Shown here: one piece after another, positions 35,941 through 47,486 of the stretch | Position numbering within the stretch: position 1 is the stretch's first letter | Layout of the letters: each line of letters begins with the position of its first letter | DNA from: Sporosarcina gallistercoris | Lineage (GTDB): Bacteria > Bacillota > Bacilli > Bacillales_A > Planococcaceae | DNA: 64,000 nucleotides | Assembly (NCBI RefSeq): GCF_014836415.1 | Contig: NZ_JACSQY010000005.1 | Coordinates: 62,001-126,000 of the forward strand | Direction of reading: 5' to 3' | Program-made: the position numbers and the translations under genes | Notes under the pieces: generated by a model | Seen by the model: the letters and a program-made list of their open reading frames with translations, nothing else | Databases searched by the model: none | Told to the model about the DNA's origin: nothing

Positions 35941-36216
35941 TTAAATAGCGGTTGTGCTCTCTGTAACCCGACCGACAGCTTGACGATCAAATTGCAGTAC
36001 AGCGCCGTCTGCAGTTTTCAAAAATACAGAAGTTTCATCGACTGCGTCAATTGTTCCGTGTAAACCACCGATTGTAACGACACGATCTCCACGCTTCAAG
36101 CTTGTCTGCATCTCTTTTGTTGCTTTTTGACGTTTTTGAGCTGGTCGAATCAGCAAGAACCACATAATTGCGATCATCGCTACGAACGGCAGCAAATTCA
36201 ATAAAGTTTCATTCAT
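35941..36216 (-). CDS. yajC: Preprotein translocase subunit YajC
   Basis: Accessory Sec component of 91 residues: a single N-terminal membrane helix (LLPFVAMIAIMWFLLIRP), the conserved turn RPAQKRQKATKEMQTSLKRGD, and a cytoplasmic beta domain (DRVVTIGGLHGTIDAV). AGGGGGG precedes the ATG. It follows tgt by 36 bp, the usual order. Confidence 0.95.
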   Translation of the reverse strand: MNETLLNLLPFVAMIAIMWFLLIRPAQKRQKATKEMQTSLKRGDRVVTIGGLHGTIDAVDETSVFLKTADGAVLQFDRQAVGRVTESTTAI

Positions 36217-36252
36217 CTAAAATCCCCCCCTACTTTGACTAGTATACAAGAA

Positions 36253-38444
<2,192 letters not shown>

Positions 38445-38472
38445 TCCATCCAGTCTCCTTATTTTCGTAAAG

Positions 38473-39477
38473 TCAGCGCTCTTCGGGCATTGGATATCCA
38501 AAGTGTTCATACGCCAAATGGGTCGCAATTCTTCCTCGCGGGGTCCGTTGAATGAACCCGATCTGCAATAGATAGGGTTCGTAGACGTCTTCCAGTGTGA
38601 CCGACTCTTCCCCGATACTAGCTGCTAGGGTTTCCAAACCGACCGGACCGCCTCTGAACCGTTCGATCATCCCAGTCAATAACTTATGATCGATATGATC
38701 TAATCCATGGGAATCCACTTGCAGCATTTCCATTGCTTCTTTTGCGATGTCGAGAGAAATTGTACCATTCCCGCGCACTTGCGCATAGTCTCGCACTCTG
38801 CGAAGCAGACGATTTGAAATACGCGGTGTCCCTCTTGACCTGCGAGCAATTTCTATAGCAGCTTGGTCTTCGATTTTCACATTGAACAAGCCCGCACTTC
38901 TGATGACAATTTCCTGCAGCGGTTCTATGTCATAGTATTCAAGACGTAACGGAACGCCGAACCGATCCCGGAGCGGTGCGGAAAGTGATCCCGCCCTTGT
39001 TGTCGCCCCGATCAAAGTGAACGGAGGCAGATCGAGACGAATCGATTTGGCAGAAGGTCCTTTTCCAACAACGATGTCTAGGCAAAAGTCTTCCATCGCA
39101 GGATACAGCACTTCTTCAATCGCCCGGTTCAACCGGTGAATTTCATCAATGAATAAGACATCTCCCGGCTCGAGTGACGACACGACCGCAGCCAGATCGC
39201 CGGGCCGTTCAATCGCAGGACCACTCGTCATGCGCAAGTTGACACCCATTTCGTTCGCAATAACTGCGGCGAGTGTCGTCTTCCCAAGTCCAGGCGGTCC
39301 ATATAATAAGACGTGGTCCAAGCTTTCACTCCGCCCTCGGGCGGCTTCAATGAAAATCGACAAGTTGTCTTTCACTTTTTCCTGTCCGATGTACTGCACT
39401 AATCTTTGAGGGCGCAGGGATTGTTCAAACCCTTCATCGAAATCCGAAAGTTCACTTGACAGTACCCGTGAATCCAT
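38473..39477 (-). CDS. ruvB: Holliday junction branch-migration ATPase RuvB
   Basis: AAA+ motor of 334 residues. Walker [10 protein letters not shown], Walker [12 protein letters not shown], sensor region [20 protein letters not shown], and the C-terminal winged helix ending [21 protein letters not shown] are all intact. It works with RuvA, encoded 40 bp upstream. A GGAGGG site precedes the ATG. Confidence 0.97.
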   Translation of the reverse strand: MDSRVLSSELSDFDEGFEQSLRPQRLVQYIGQEKVKDNLSIFIEAARGRSESLDHVLLYGPPGLGKTTLAAVIANEMGVNLRMTSGPAIERPGDLAAVVSSLEPGDVLFIDEIHRLNRAIEEVLYPAMEDFCLDIVVGKGPSAKSIRLDLPPFTLIGATTRAGSLSAPLRDRFGVPLRLEYYDIEPLQEIVIRSAGLFNVKIEDQAAIEIARRSRGTPRISNRLLRRVRDYAQVRGNGTISLDIAKEAMEMLQVDSHGLDHIDHKLLTGMIERFRGGPVGLETLAASIGEESVTLEDVYEPYLLQIGFIQRTPRGRIATHLAYEHFGYPMPEER

Positions 39478-39517
39478 TGTTCTCCCTCCTTTTCAACCGT
39501 AGGCATGCAACTCGTTA

Positions 39518-40126
39518 TCATTGTTGCTTCAATAACAGCTGCAACGCCCGTTTCATATAGCCTTCTGTCGTTAACTCTTCTTTTTCGAGCGCTTTTTTCA
39601 CTTTTGCTATTTCACGAGCCGAGTAACCAAGTGCTTCCAACGCAAGCATCGCTTCTTCAAGAGCACCATTTTCTGTAAGCGTGAACAGCGTATTCCCATC
39701 ATCTTCAGGCATGTCCAACTCTGTGAAGAGATCCACCAATTTACCTTTCAAATCCAAGATCATCTGGCGCGCCGTCTTCTTTCCGACGCCAGGAAACTGC
39801 ACAAGGAACGCCTCGTCTTCACGCTCGATGGCACTAATCACTTGTGAAGGGATCCCACTTGAAAGAATCGCAAGTGCCCCTTTTGGACCGATTCCTGATA
39901 CGGTGATCAGTTTCCGGAAGAGTTCCCGTTGCTCTAACGACAGGAAACCCATGAGCAGCTGTGCATCTTCACGAACATGATGATGAATGAAGATCTGCTG
40001 CTCTGTTTCCGTTACATGAAACGCATACGGATTCGGAGTCAGCACTTGATAACCGATTCCTCTATTTTCTATCGTAATATATTCAGGTGTCACTCGGGTA
40101 ACGAACCCTTTTATGTAATCATACAA
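39518..40126 (-). CDS. ruvA: Holliday junction DNA helicase subunit RuvA
   Basis: DNA-binding tetramer of 202 residues that targets RuvB to four-way junctions. It has an N-terminal OB fold (YIKGFVTRVTPEYITIENRGIGYQV), tandem helix-hairpin-helix motifs (ITVSGIGPKGALAIL and FPGVGKKTARQMILDLKGK) and the C-terminal RuvB-binding domain. GTG at 40132 lies too close to the AGGGGG site; TTG at 40126 has proper spacing and gives MYDYIKGF, like the Bacillus start. Confidence 0.95.
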   Translation of the reverse strand: MYDYIKGFVTRVTPEYITIENRGIGYQVLTPNPYAFHVTETEQQIFIHHHVREDAQLLMGFLSLEQRELFRKLITVSGIGPKGALAILSSGIPSQVISAIEREDEAFLVQFPGVGKKTARQMILDLKGKLVDLFTELDMPEDDGNTLFTLTENGALEEAMLALEALGYSAREIAKVKKALEKEELTTEGYMKRALQLLLKQQ

Positions 40127-40198
40127 TGCCACTTACCCCCTAGATTCTTATCTTCAAGTATACCACATGAACGTGCAATACTACGCCGTCTAATCACC

Positions 40199-40240
40199 AA
40201 AAAGAACTGCCGGACGTATACAATACGACTTCGGCAGTCC
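40199..40240 (-). terminator. Terminator after the CotS-like gene
   Basis: Arms ACTGCCG (40206-40212) and CGGCAGT (40232-40238), with a secondary TACG/CGTA pairing in the loop and a T run on the minus strand. Confidence 0.75.
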
Positions 40241-41128
40241 TTATGGGAGATAGTGATTGTGTTCAAGTAAATCATTGGAAAATCGACATAGGTCCGGCCA
40301 GCGCATCAATGCAAGCTCGGTAAATGGGATGAGTTGCTGCGCTAAAATCCGTTGACGTTCCTCAGGAAGTGTCGTTAAATACGACCATTCACGCAACACC
40401 TCATTCGGATACTGCAACATCGCGATCGATTGCTGACCCAGTACTTGCAATCTAGGTTCTTCGTCAAACAATTGTCTTGCATTGTAATCGACTTTCGGAA
40501 GTACTCGATGAAGCCATAATGCGATTTCGACATCCGGATGACCTGTACATGCTAAATCAAAGTCTATCAGCATCACGTTGCCATCGCGAGTTTTCAGTAA
40601 GTTGTGATGGACCACATCTCCGTGAAGGAGAGTGTGGGGTGATTCCCGAGCAGGCACAGTCCGTAAACATTCCAGTGCTTGCTCGCTATACCATTCAATG
40701 AGATCGCAAGCATCGTCCCCTAAATAAGAAGCAATGGTTTGGCGATTGTTGCGAAACCTCTCCAGTCGCCAACTCCATTTCTCCAACAATGAATAGGTTT
40801 TTAGATACGGCAGCGATTTCCAATCCACAACAGATTCCGTCTCATGGAGGGCTTCCAGTGCAGTCAAAGAAGCCCTCCGATCAGATTGTTTCGTAAAATC
40901 CACTGGACTTGCATCCATTATCCATGGCTGAACCACAATGTGAGCATTCCCTTTAGATGTGACAGATGCACAAAAGGGAAATCCCACTATTTGTAACAGT
41001 TCATGTATTTTCCTGATTTTGATGGCATCCCGCACATCCGAATAGCGCTTCACTGAATAGTCAATACCATCTTCTTCTATTCTCCACACATTTTCTTTAA
41101 TGCGAGTAAGTCTCTTTTCAACTTCCAC
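40241..41128 (-). CDS. CotS/YsxE-family spore coat kinase-like protein
   Basis: Protein of 295 residues with an aminoglycoside-phosphotransferase-like kinase fold. LLHGDVVHHNLLKTRDGNVMLIDFDLACTGHPDVEIALWL (about residues 165-205, quoted by parts) contains the catalytic HGDxxxxN and the metal-binding IDFD. The N-terminal lobe is short and diverged (SVKRYSDVRDAIKIRKIHELLQ). It lies 6 bp after the LysM coat protein gene, echoing the spoVID-ysxE pair in Bacillus, so a role in the spore coat is likely. Whether it is an active kinase is not known; the catalytic Asp and metal-binding Asp look intact. Confidence 0.75.
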   Translation of the reverse strand: MEVEKRLTRIKENVWRIEEDGIDYSVKRYSDVRDAIKIRKIHELLQIVGFPFCASVTSKGNAHIVVQPWIMDASPVDFTKQSDRRASLTALEALHETESVVDWKSLPYLKTYSLLEKWSWRLERFRNNRQTIASYLGDDACDLIEWYSEQALECLRTVPARESPHTLLHGDVVHHNLLKTRDGNVMLIDFDLACTGHPDVEIALWLHRVLPKVDYNARQLFDEEPRLQVLGQQSIAMLQYPNEVLREWSYLTTLPEERQRILAQQLIPFTELALMRWPDLCRFSNDLLEHNHYLP

Positions 41129-41134
41129 GGCCGA

Positions 41135-42229
41135 TCAATACGAGCCCATTTGGTTTTGCCCGTAGTTTCCTTGCGGTGGATAGCTCATTTGCGGGTAGCC
41201 TCCATAAAAAGGCTGTACTCCCATCATTGGCATCCCGTAATACGGAGTGGGCGACATATTTGAACCGCAAGATGAGCATAAATGCATGTATTGCGGATGC
41301 TGTGCAGCCTGAATGCCTTGCATCGGTACTTGATGATTGTTCGGATAGTGCTGCGGGTATCCCTGTTGCGGCATCTGGTGAGGAACATATCCTTGTTCAG
41401 GCGGACAGAAGGCAGGCGGTGATAAGTCAAAACCGGACGACTCGTTACTCGGCATTTGAACTGTCGGAGATTCCCACTTTTTCATACTATCGCAATGATT
41501 CGGCGACACACCAGGTCCTTGGCCAGCCATAATCGGCGACTCATCTTTACATTCCGGTGATTCGGGCTGCATGTTCCATTGTGGCGGTTGTACAGGGACC
41601 TGTGGCATCATCGGCGGTGCCATCGGTTGCTGCATATGATGCTGCATCGGATGCGTGCACGGATGGCAGTCTGCATCGTAAATCGGCATCCATCCACACG
41701 GAATGCCAATGAACATCGGGTGGACCATCGGTTGGTGCTGTACCGGTGGCATCGGCGGAGCTGGCGGTGCTTCACAGTTCGGTGATTCCGGCTTAGGTAT
41801 CGGTTTCACTTCTGGCTTCGGCGGAGCCGGCGGTTTCGGCATCGGCTGTGGCTTCACTTCGGGTTTTGGGGCCGGTTGCGGTTTCACCTCTGGCTTAGGT
41901 GCAGGTTTCGGCGGTGGCGGCGTCGGTTTCTGTGGTGGTGTTGGCTGCTGTACCGGTGGTGTAGGTTTTGGAATTGGAGCTACTGGTGGAGCCGGTTGAG
42001 GTGCTGGTTTCATCGGCTTCTCATGAGGTTGCGGTTGTTTATCTTTCCCCACCTGCTTTTGAGGAGGTTTGGTCCCCTTGCCTTCAGGCAGAAAAATTTT
42101 CATGCCTGGCACAATGTAGTCTGGATTGGCTAAATGTGCATTCACCTTTTTCAATTCTTCAAACGAAATTCCATACTGACGCGCTATCTTCCAAAGCGTG
42201 TCACCTTTTACAACGATATGGACATTCAC
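41135..42229 (-). CDS. SafA-like LysM spore morphogenetic protein
   Basis: Protein of 364 residues. Residues 1-48 are one LysM domain (VKGDTLWKIARQYGISFEEL, then NPDYIVPGMKIFLP), almost the same arrangement as Bacillus SafA. Residues 50-150 are a proline-lysine-rich stretch with repeated PKPEVKPQP units. The rest is rich in Pro, Met, His, Gln, Tyr and Gly, as in SafA. SafA directs inner coat assembly at the cortex-coat interface. The start is the GTG at 42229, with GGAAGGGGG ten bases upstream; the ATG at 42250 would add seven residues. SpoVID also has LysM but at its C-terminus, so SafA is the better match. Confidence 0.75.
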   Translation of the reverse strand: MNVHIVVKGDTLWKIARQYGISFEELKKVNAHLANPDYIVPGMKIFLPEGKGTKPPQKQVGKDKQPQPHEKPMKPAPQPAPPVAPIPKPTPPVQQPTPPQKPTPPPPKPAPKPEVKPQPAPKPEVKPQPMPKPPAPPKPEVKPIPKPESPNCEAPPAPPMPPVQHQPMVHPMFIGIPCGWMPIYDADCHPCTHPMQHHMQQPMAPPMMPQVPVQPPQWNMQPESPECKDESPIMAGQGPGVSPNHCDSMKKWESPTVQMPSNESSGFDLSPPAFCPPEQGYVPHQMPQQGYPQHYPNNHQVPMQGIQAAQHPQYMHLCSSCGSNMSPTPYYGMPMMGVQPFYGGYPQMSYPPQGNYGQNQMGSY

Positions 42230-42353
42230 TCTGTAAAGTCCCCCTTCCATCGACTCATCTTATGAACGGGTGCCCGGATGTGTGACCATGCATAATGTTA
42301 GGCACCTTCTCTTTCAACTATACGAATCGGAAGAGGTAAATAGTACTTCATCA

Positions 42354-42388
42354 CAAAAAATACCTGCCGATTACTTGCCGGCAGGTGA
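42354..42388 (-). terminator. Terminator after pheA
   Basis: Arms ACCTGCCG (42362-42369) and CGGCAGGT (42380-42387), then a T run on the minus strand. It ends the obg-pheB-pheA unit. Confidence 0.88.
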
Positions 42389-43258
42389 TTGTTGAGTATA
42401 CGTACTATAAGATCCGAAAGAGGATACATCACAATGGAGGGCTTGGAGTTCTTCCATTGCACCTTTCATCATCGGATGATCTTCCGTTTCTGCAACATCA
42501 ATGATAAAAAAGTAATTGCCAAGACCCGTTTTCAATGGACGGGACTCAATTTTACTTAAATTCAGCTTGCGCCATGAAAACACCGATAAGATCTGATGGA
42601 GCATACCGGGCTGATCATCCTCAGGCAATTTCACCATAAGAGTGGTTTTCGGATTCCCTCCGCCTTCATAGGTTAACGTTTCTTTACGTAACGATAGGAC
42701 AACGAATCGGGTATGATTAAAGTGGAAATCATGAATCGATTCTTCCGCGATATGGAGCCCGTATGTATCTGCAGCAAGCTGGTTGCCTATCGCAGCAATC
42801 GGAAGCTCCGGATGCTCCGATACGTATTTAGCTGCTGCTGCAGTTGAAGACGTTTGGATGAGAGGGACTCTTCTGAAGTGATATTGCAAGTATTTGTGAC
42901 ATTGTGCAAGTGCGTGAGGGTGTGAGTGAATCGATGCCAGTGAATCGATCTTCTTAGCTTGTTCAGGATGCACCATCAAATGTTGTCGGATAGGTGTGGA
43001 CAGTTCGGCGTTTATGAACAAATCACTGCCATGGAACAAATAGTCAATCGTAAGCGGCACAGAGCCTTCCAACGCATTTTCAAGCGGTACAATCGCATAG
43101 GCGACATGACCTTCGGTGACTGCTTCTATACAATCAGGAATCGATGGATATGGCATGAGACCATCCGTCCCAAAAAAATCTGTCGCAGCAATATGTGTAA
43201 ATGAAGCTTCCGGCCCTAAATAAGCAACGGATGGTGTTAACGATTCATGTTTCATCAT
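42371..43258 (-). CDS. pheA: Prephenate dehydratase
   Basis: Converts prephenate to phenylpyruvate for phenylalanine synthesis. The 295-residue monofunctional form has a PDT domain (VAYLGPEASFTHIAA, YAIVPLENALEGSV, then the catalytic TRF in FNHTRFVVLS) and a C-terminal ACT domain (MLHQILSVFSWRKLNLSKIESRP) for feedback by phenylalanine. Three possible starts are TTG 43261, ATG 43258 and ATG 43255; the first ATG is chosen by spacing from AGGGG. It follows pheB by 12 bp. Confidence 0.95.
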   Translation of the reverse strand: MMKHESLTPSVAYLGPEASFTHIAATDFFGTDGLMPYPSIPDCIEAVTEGHVAYAIVPLENALEGSVPLTIDYLFHGSDLFINAELSTPIRQHLMVHPEQAKKIDSLASIHSHPHALAQCHKYLQYHFRRVPLIQTSSTAAAAKYVSEHPELPIAAIGNQLAADTYGLHIAEESIHDFHFNHTRFVVLSLRKETLTYEGGGNPKTTLMVKLPEDDQPGMLHQILSVFSWRKLNLSKIESRPLKTGLGNYFFIIDVAETEDHPMMKGAMEELQALHCDVSSFGSYSTYTQQSPAGK

Positions 43259-43270
43259 CAAATTCCCCTT

Positions 43271-43726
43271 TCACAATGCGCCTGAACTGACCAAATGGAC
43301 CGAGTCTACAAAGCTCGGTCCTTTCAGTTTATGGATGAATGCCTCCATCGAGATGTCCATCTCCGTGACATCCAGCGACAACGTAATGTTAGCCCGTCCC
43401 TGTACGGGTATCGTCTGGTGAATCGTGAGCACATTGCAATGTGATGAAGAAATCAGCTCCATCAACACCGCAAGTGAACCTTTCAAGTCTTCCAATTGGA
43501 TGAAAACCGTCAGTACCCGTTCTCGCGCTATCGCTTCAAAGGGATATACCGCATCCTTATACTTATAGAATGCACTTCTCGATAATCCGACTTGAGCGGT
43601 CGCTTCTTGGATGGTTGTCGCTTCACCGGATACGAGAAGCCGTTTCGCTTCCAGCATCTTTTGCATGGACTCCGTCAAGACATCTTCACGCACCAAATAG
43701 AATTGGTCTTCCCCCAATTGTTTCAT
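43271..43726 (-). CDS. pheB: ACT-domain protein PheB (UPF0735)
   Basis: Small protein of 151 residues with an N-terminal helix-turn-helix-like segment (TIQEATAQVGLSRSAFYKYKDAVYPF) and a C-terminal ACT domain (VFIQLEDLKGSLAVLMELISSS). It lies between obg and pheA as in Bacillus. Despite the name it is not a chorismate mutase by sequence; a regulatory role responsive to an amino acid is inferred. The ATG at 43726 follows AGGGGG; the longer frame to 43762 reaches back to the obg stop codon. Confidence 0.9.
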   Translation of the reverse strand: MKQLGEDQFYLVREDVLTESMQKMLEAKRLLVSGEATTIQEATAQVGLSRSAFYKYKDAVYPFEAIARERVLTVFIQLEDLKGSLAVLMELISSSHCNVLTIHQTIPVQGRANITLSLDVTEMDISMEAFIHKLKGPSFVDSVHLVSSGAL

Positions 43727-43761
43727 CGTTAATCCCCCTGCAGCCGACAATCGGCTCTCCA

Positions 43762-45054
43762 TTAATCGATAAATTCAAATTCGAAGTCAAGCAGTCGTAC
43801 GATGTCTCCATTTTCCGCACCGCGTTCACGAAGAGCATCATCAACACCCATTCCTCGCATCTGACGTCCAAATTTACGGACAGATTGGTCGAAGTTGAAA
43901 TCCGTCATCTTGAATAGGCGTTCGATGGCATATCCGGACAATACGAATGCACCATCGTCATCTCGCGTAATTTTGAAATCAGGTGTTTCCGGTTCGTATT
44001 TGTAAAGAACTGAGTGCTCTTCTTCGGTTTCTTCCACTTCATGCATCGGGAATTCAGATGTCACTTCCAGCAGATCTGCAATTGCAAACAGTAGTGAATC
44101 TAATCCATTGCGCGTTATTGCTGAAATCGGGAAGATTTTGTGATCTGTTTCACCAAGTTTTTCCTTGAAAGCTTGAAGGTTTTCTTCAGCATCCGGCATG
44201 TCCATTTTGTTAGCTACAATGATTTGAGGGCGCTCCATCAGACGTAAGTTGTATTGCTCAAGCTCGGCATTGATGGTCTCGAAATCTTCAAACGGATCTC
44301 GTCCCTCCAAACCTGACATATCGATGACGTGAACGATGACACGCGTCCGCTCAATATGGCGTAAAAACTGATGTCCGAGTCCTACCCCTTCGTGTGCACC
44401 TTGGATAAGGCCTGGCAGATCCGCCATGACAAATGTCCGGTGATCCTCTGTTTCAACAAGCCCCAAGTTTGGAACGAGTGTCGTAAAGTGGTAATCAGCA
44501 ATTTTAGGCTTTGCAGACGAAAGTACTGAAAGCAATGTGGATTTTCCAACACTCGGGAATCCGACAAGACCGACATCCGCGAGCACTTTCAGTTCTAGCA
44601 TGATTTCTCGCTCTACACCAGGTTCTCCTTTTTCAGAGAGCTCCGGTGCCGTGTTTTGCGGTGTGACAAATCGGCTATTACCGCGTCCGCCGCGTCCGCC
44701 GCGTGCAATGACTGCAGTTTGTCCATCTTCCACTAAATCCGCAATAATCTCTTTTGTTTCCACATCCGTCACAATTGTGCCAGGCGGAACTTTAACAACC
44801 ATACTCGTACCTCGGCGTCCGTGCTGGTTTTTGTTGGCACCATGTTCTCCACGCGGTGCTTTAAAATGACGTTGGTAACGGAAATCCATCAACGTCCTCA
44901 ATCCTTCATCAACGACGAATATGACGTCTCCGCCATTCCCACCATCTCCGCCTGCAGGTCCACCGAATGCTATATATTTTTCACGACGGAACGCAACGAT
45001 TCCATCGCCACCATTACCGCCTTTAACGTAAACTTTTACCTGATCGACAAACAT
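43762..45054 (-). CDS. obg: GTPase Obg (CgtA)
   Basis: Essential ribosome-associated GTPase of 430 residues, needed for 50S assembly and linked to the stringent response and, in Bacillus, to sporulation initiation. Obg fold 1-158 with glycine-rich loops ([23 protein letters not shown]); G domain with G1 GFPSVGKS at 165-172, [16 protein letters not shown]; then the OCT C-terminal domain. The ATG at 45054 has GGAGGAAA upstream. Neighbour spo0B is conserved. Confidence 0.97.
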   Translation of the reverse strand: MFVDQVKVYVKGGNGGDGIVAFRREKYIAFGGPAGGDGGNGGDVIFVVDEGLRTLMDFRYQRHFKAPRGEHGANKNQHGRRGTSMVVKVPPGTIVTDVETKEIIADLVEDGQTAVIARGGRGGRGNSRFVTPQNTAPELSEKGEPGVEREIMLELKVLADVGLVGFPSVGKSTLLSVLSSAKPKIADYHFTTLVPNLGLVETEDHRTFVMADLPGLIQGAHEGVGLGHQFLRHIERTRVIVHVIDMSGLEGRDPFEDFETINAELEQYNLRLMERPQIIVANKMDMPDAEENLQAFKEKLGETDHKIFPISAITRNGLDSLLFAIADLLEVTSEFPMHEVEETEEEHSVLYKYEPETPDFKITRDDDGAFVLSGYAIERLFKMTDFNFDQSVRKFGRQMRGMGVDDALRERGAENGDIVRLLDFEFEFID

Positions 45055-45065
45055 GTAATTTCCTC

Positions 45066-45590
45066 CTATTGTCCACGAATCGTGAACGTCCAATACTCAT
45101 CTTCTAAAGACAGTTTTGCTGTCCAGTCTTTCTCATATACATCTTTCCATACAATCGGCGCTGTTTGTCCGGGAAGCGAAAGTGACACTTCCCACTCGTC
45201 CACCGTTGTGGTCACAAAAATGTTGACCATACAGTCAGCGTAAGGATCCGCGCCATTGACAAGTTGCTGGAATACATTGTCCAAGACACCAACGATTGCC
45301 TGGTCATCCGCTTTTCGTGCAGACTTCCTTGGCACGATTGTTGATTGCAACTCTTTAGTAAACGCTAAATAGTTCCAGCTAAAAGTTAAGATCCACGTTT
45401 CGAGTGCCGGCATGTCTAGTCCACTCAGTTGGGAGTCGTTACGCATGCGTTCTGTAGCTTCCAGAAGTTTGCGCCGTGCTTCGGGGACATTATTGAGGTC
45501 CATATGCATGAGGATGAGCTGCAGCTCATTTAAAAAGTCATGCCGGGCGAATTTCATCGCATCCCGGACAGTCAACTCCGATTTTTCCAT
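45066..45590 (-). CDS. spo0B: Spo0B-like sporulation phosphotransferase
   Basis: Phosphorelay component expected to pass phosphate from Spo0F to Spo0A. The protein of 174 residues has a helical hairpin with [11 protein letters not shown], where His17 matches the phospho-accepting His of Bacillus Spo0B in the same RHD context. The rest is diverged, with a degenerate ATPase-like C-terminal fold as is usual for Spo0B. GTG at 45599 is an alternative start; ATG at 45590 lies five bases after AGGCGGTGA. Position between rpmA and obg is diagnostic. Confidence 0.85.
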   Translation of the reverse strand: MEKSELTVRDAMKFARHDFLNELQLILMHMDLNNVPEARRKLLEATERMRNDSQLSGLDMPALETWILTFSWNYLAFTKELQSTIVPRKSARKADDQAIVGVLDNVFQQLVNGADPYADCMVNIFVTTTVDEWEVSLSLPGQTAPIVWKDVYEKDWTAKLSLEDEYWTFTIRGQ

Positions 45591-45621
45591 CTTCTTCACC
45601 GCCTGCAGTTTCGTTCTTTAC

Positions 45622-45652
45622 AGTATAGCATTATGAGGGTATTGTTCGTCAA
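45622..45652 (-). promoter_or_regulatory. Predicted promoter of spo0B-obg-pheB-pheA
   Basis: An extended -10 TGCTATACT (box 45622-45627) with a TTGACG (45647-45652) 19 bp upstream. The long spacing is offset by the TGn motif. Confidence 0.5.
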
Positions 45653-45747
45653 AAAGTTAAGACAGACACTTATTATTTAATATAATTGGATGCTAATTTG
45701 CAAAAAGGTTCAAAGTGCTTTCAATATGTGTAAGGAATTTTTAACAA

Positions 45748-45787
45748 TAAAAAAGGACTGCACACTTGGCGCGTGCAGTCCTTTTTG
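45748..45787. terminator. Terminator after rpmA
   Basis: Arms AAAAAGGACTGCAC and GTGCAGTCCTTTTT around a short loop (about 45750-45786). It separates the ribosomal operon from spo0B. Confidence 0.9.
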
Positions 45788-45797
45788 GATTCAATTC

Positions 45798-46100
<303 letters not shown>

Positions 46101-46427
46101 CTACTTGATAAAAGTTATTTTAATAAATTGCGCATAGTCTTGTTCAATCGTCTGCATGGAAACAATCATCGCACGCACGATCACTTGCTGATCATGATCA
46201 TCTTCCGTCTCCGGTAGAACGACTTTCAGATATCCGCCATCTTCTCCTTGCTGGATCGCTGGCGTATTCCCAGTGAGTGTAAGAATTGCATTCACAGCGC
46301 CGAATGACACTGCAGAAGCAGCTGCACACACTAAGTCTTTCCCATGTTCCGCGTAGTCGGCATGTCCGCTCATCTCAAAAGAGTTGATACGGCCAGATGC
46401 TTGTTCCTGTACGGTGATTTGAATCAT
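46101..46427 (-). CDS. prp: Ribosomal-processing cysteine protease Prp (YsxB)
   Basis: Protease of 108 residues that trims the L27 N-terminal extension. The catalytic pair His22 (MSGHADYAEHG) and Cys34 (DLVCAAASAVS) stand at the same positions as in staphylococcal Prp. It lies between rplU and rpmA, 6 bp after the rplU stop, the conserved arrangement in Firmicutes. The ribosome-binding site is weak, which fits low-level, coupled translation. Confidence 0.95.
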   Translation of the reverse strand: MIQITVQEQASGRINSFEMSGHADYAEHGKDLVCAAASAVSFGAVNAILTLTGNTPAIQQGEDGGYLKVVLPETEDDHDQQVIVRAMIVSMQTIEQDYAQFIKITFIK

Positions 46428-46433
46428 AACAGC

Positions 46434-46742
46434 TTACAGGTTGATGCCTTCGATAACAACCTTAGTATAAGGCTGACGATGACCCTGTTTTCTGCTGTAG
46501 TTCTTTTTCGGCTTGTATTTGAAGACAGTGATTTTTTTGCCTTTGCCCTGTTTCACGATTTTCGCTGTTACAGAAGCACCTTCCACGAATGGAGCGCCAA
46601 CTTTCACGTCATCTCCACCTACAAAAAGAACTTTGTCAAATGTTACAGCCTCATCAGCTTCTCCCACCAATTTCTCGATGAAGATCTCCTGACCTTGCTC
46701 AACTTTGATTTGCTTTCCACCAGTTTCAATAATTGCGTACAT
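46434..46742 (-). CDS. rplU: 50S ribosomal protein L21
   Basis: Ribosomal protein of 102 residues binding 23S r[21 protein letters not shown] at the start and [22 protein letters not shown] near the end are the family signatures. GAGGAGGTG precedes the ATG. First gene of rplU-prp-rpmA. Confidence 0.97.
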   Translation of the reverse strand: MYAIIETGGKQIKVEQGQEIFIEKLVGEADEAVTFDKVLFVGGDDVKVGAPFVEGASVTAKIVKQGKGKKITVFKYKPKKNYSRKQGHRQPYTKVVIEGINL

Positions 46743-46751
46743 ACTTGCACC

Positions 46752-46845
46752 TCCTCAAATAGTCTTAGACTCGCCTTCCCAGGTGATCCATGTGGATGCT
46801 TGGACCTGGTTCAGTGCGGTTGCAGCACGGGTGCGCTACAAACAT
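46752..46845 (-). promoter_or_regulatory. Structured L21 leader
   Basis: The 5' UTR of rplU can fold: CCAGGT and ACCTGG enclose ATCCA/TGGAT, and GCAC/GTGC elements lie upstream. Firmicutes carry a conserved L21 leader RNA here that is thought to bind L21 for autogenous control. Assignment is by position and foldability; I did not align it to the Rfam model. Confidence 0.55.
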
Positions 46846-46854
46846 AACATTAGA

Positions 46855-46883
46855 ATAATAACATGCACAAAACGTTACGTCAA
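46855..46883 (-). promoter_or_regulatory. Promoter of rplU-prp-rpmA
   Basis: Leftward TTGACG (46878-46883), 17 bp, then TATTAT (46855-46860). Strong sigma-A match. It overlaps the 3' end of spoIVFB. Confidence 0.7.
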
Positions 46884-47486
46884 GTCATTCCTTTTCAATT
46901 GCTCATATATCCTATGATATCGTCTGAATCGGAACACACTGATGTTCTGCAAGCATAAAAATACCGCCAAACTTATTAAAAGAGCAGTTTCGGGTAATCC
47001 TGCCAGTAACACAGCTACTCCGACCATCAGAAACGCGATAGAAAACAGCAGAAATGCGGTGTGGTCGAAATACCGGCTTTCTTCACGTTCTGCGAGCGCA
47101 AGTAATGCCTGTCCGCCGTCTAACGGCAAAATCGGTAGTAAATTAACCATCAGAATCAACAACTGGATGCGAGCTACATCCAAAGAGCCCGGGAATTGCA
47201 CTGTCAAGGCCGCTGCAAGCAACAGTGCCGTTGCAAACGGACCGCCAAGAGCCAGCAGGACACGTGCACGCCGCGAATGGTTAGCACGCCCTGCGATTTC
47301 CAACTCTCCACCGTAAGGAAGGATCGTTATCGAACGGACGCGCATTCGATTCGCTTTTGCCGCCACTAAATGTCCCGCTTCGTGTATGAGCAGCGATCCG
47401 AAAACAATCGCATAGGCAGCAAGTCCGCCCATTACAGCAAGCAGGATGAAGACCGGCAGCAGAATCGGATGCAGCCGGAACCTCAA
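46875..47486 (-). CDS. spoIVFB: SpoIVFB-like intramembrane metalloprotease, short form
   Basis: Site-2-type protease of the M50 family expected to activate pro-sigma-K in the mother cell. The membrane protein of 203 residues has the zinc motif HEAGH at 35-39 and NLLPILPLDGG at 115-125, whose Asp is the third ligand. Bacillus SpoIVFB is about 290 residues with a C-terminal CBS domain; here the chain ends after the membrane part, so the CBS domain that senses ATP is missing. The TTG start overlaps the spoIVFA stop (TTGA). Position upstream of rplU is conserved. Confidence 0.85.
   Translation of the reverse strand: MRFRLHPILLPVFILLAVMGGLAAYAIVFGSLLIHEAGHLVAAKANRMRVRSITILPYGGELEIAGRANHSRRARVLLALGGPFATALLLAAALTVQFPGSLDVARIQLLILMVNLLPILPLDGGQALLALAEREESRYFDHTAFLLFSIAFLMVGVAVLLAGLPETALLISLAVFLCLQNISVFRFRRYHRIYEQLKRNDLT

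Noticed and set aside
40126..40198. LexA (SOS) box in front of ruvA
   Set aside because: No match to the Bacillus CGAAC-N4-GTTCG consensus could be found; only an extended -10-like TGGTATACT is present.
41703..41999. Glycine-rich plus-strand ORF
   Set aside because: It is the antisense reading of the proline-rich repeats in the SafA-like gene, which has a LysM domain and a good ribosome-binding site.
44537..44869. Plus-strand ORF of 110 residues
   Set aside because: Shadow of obg on the opposite strand; rich in Pro, Arg and Ser as expected from complementing glycine-rich codons.
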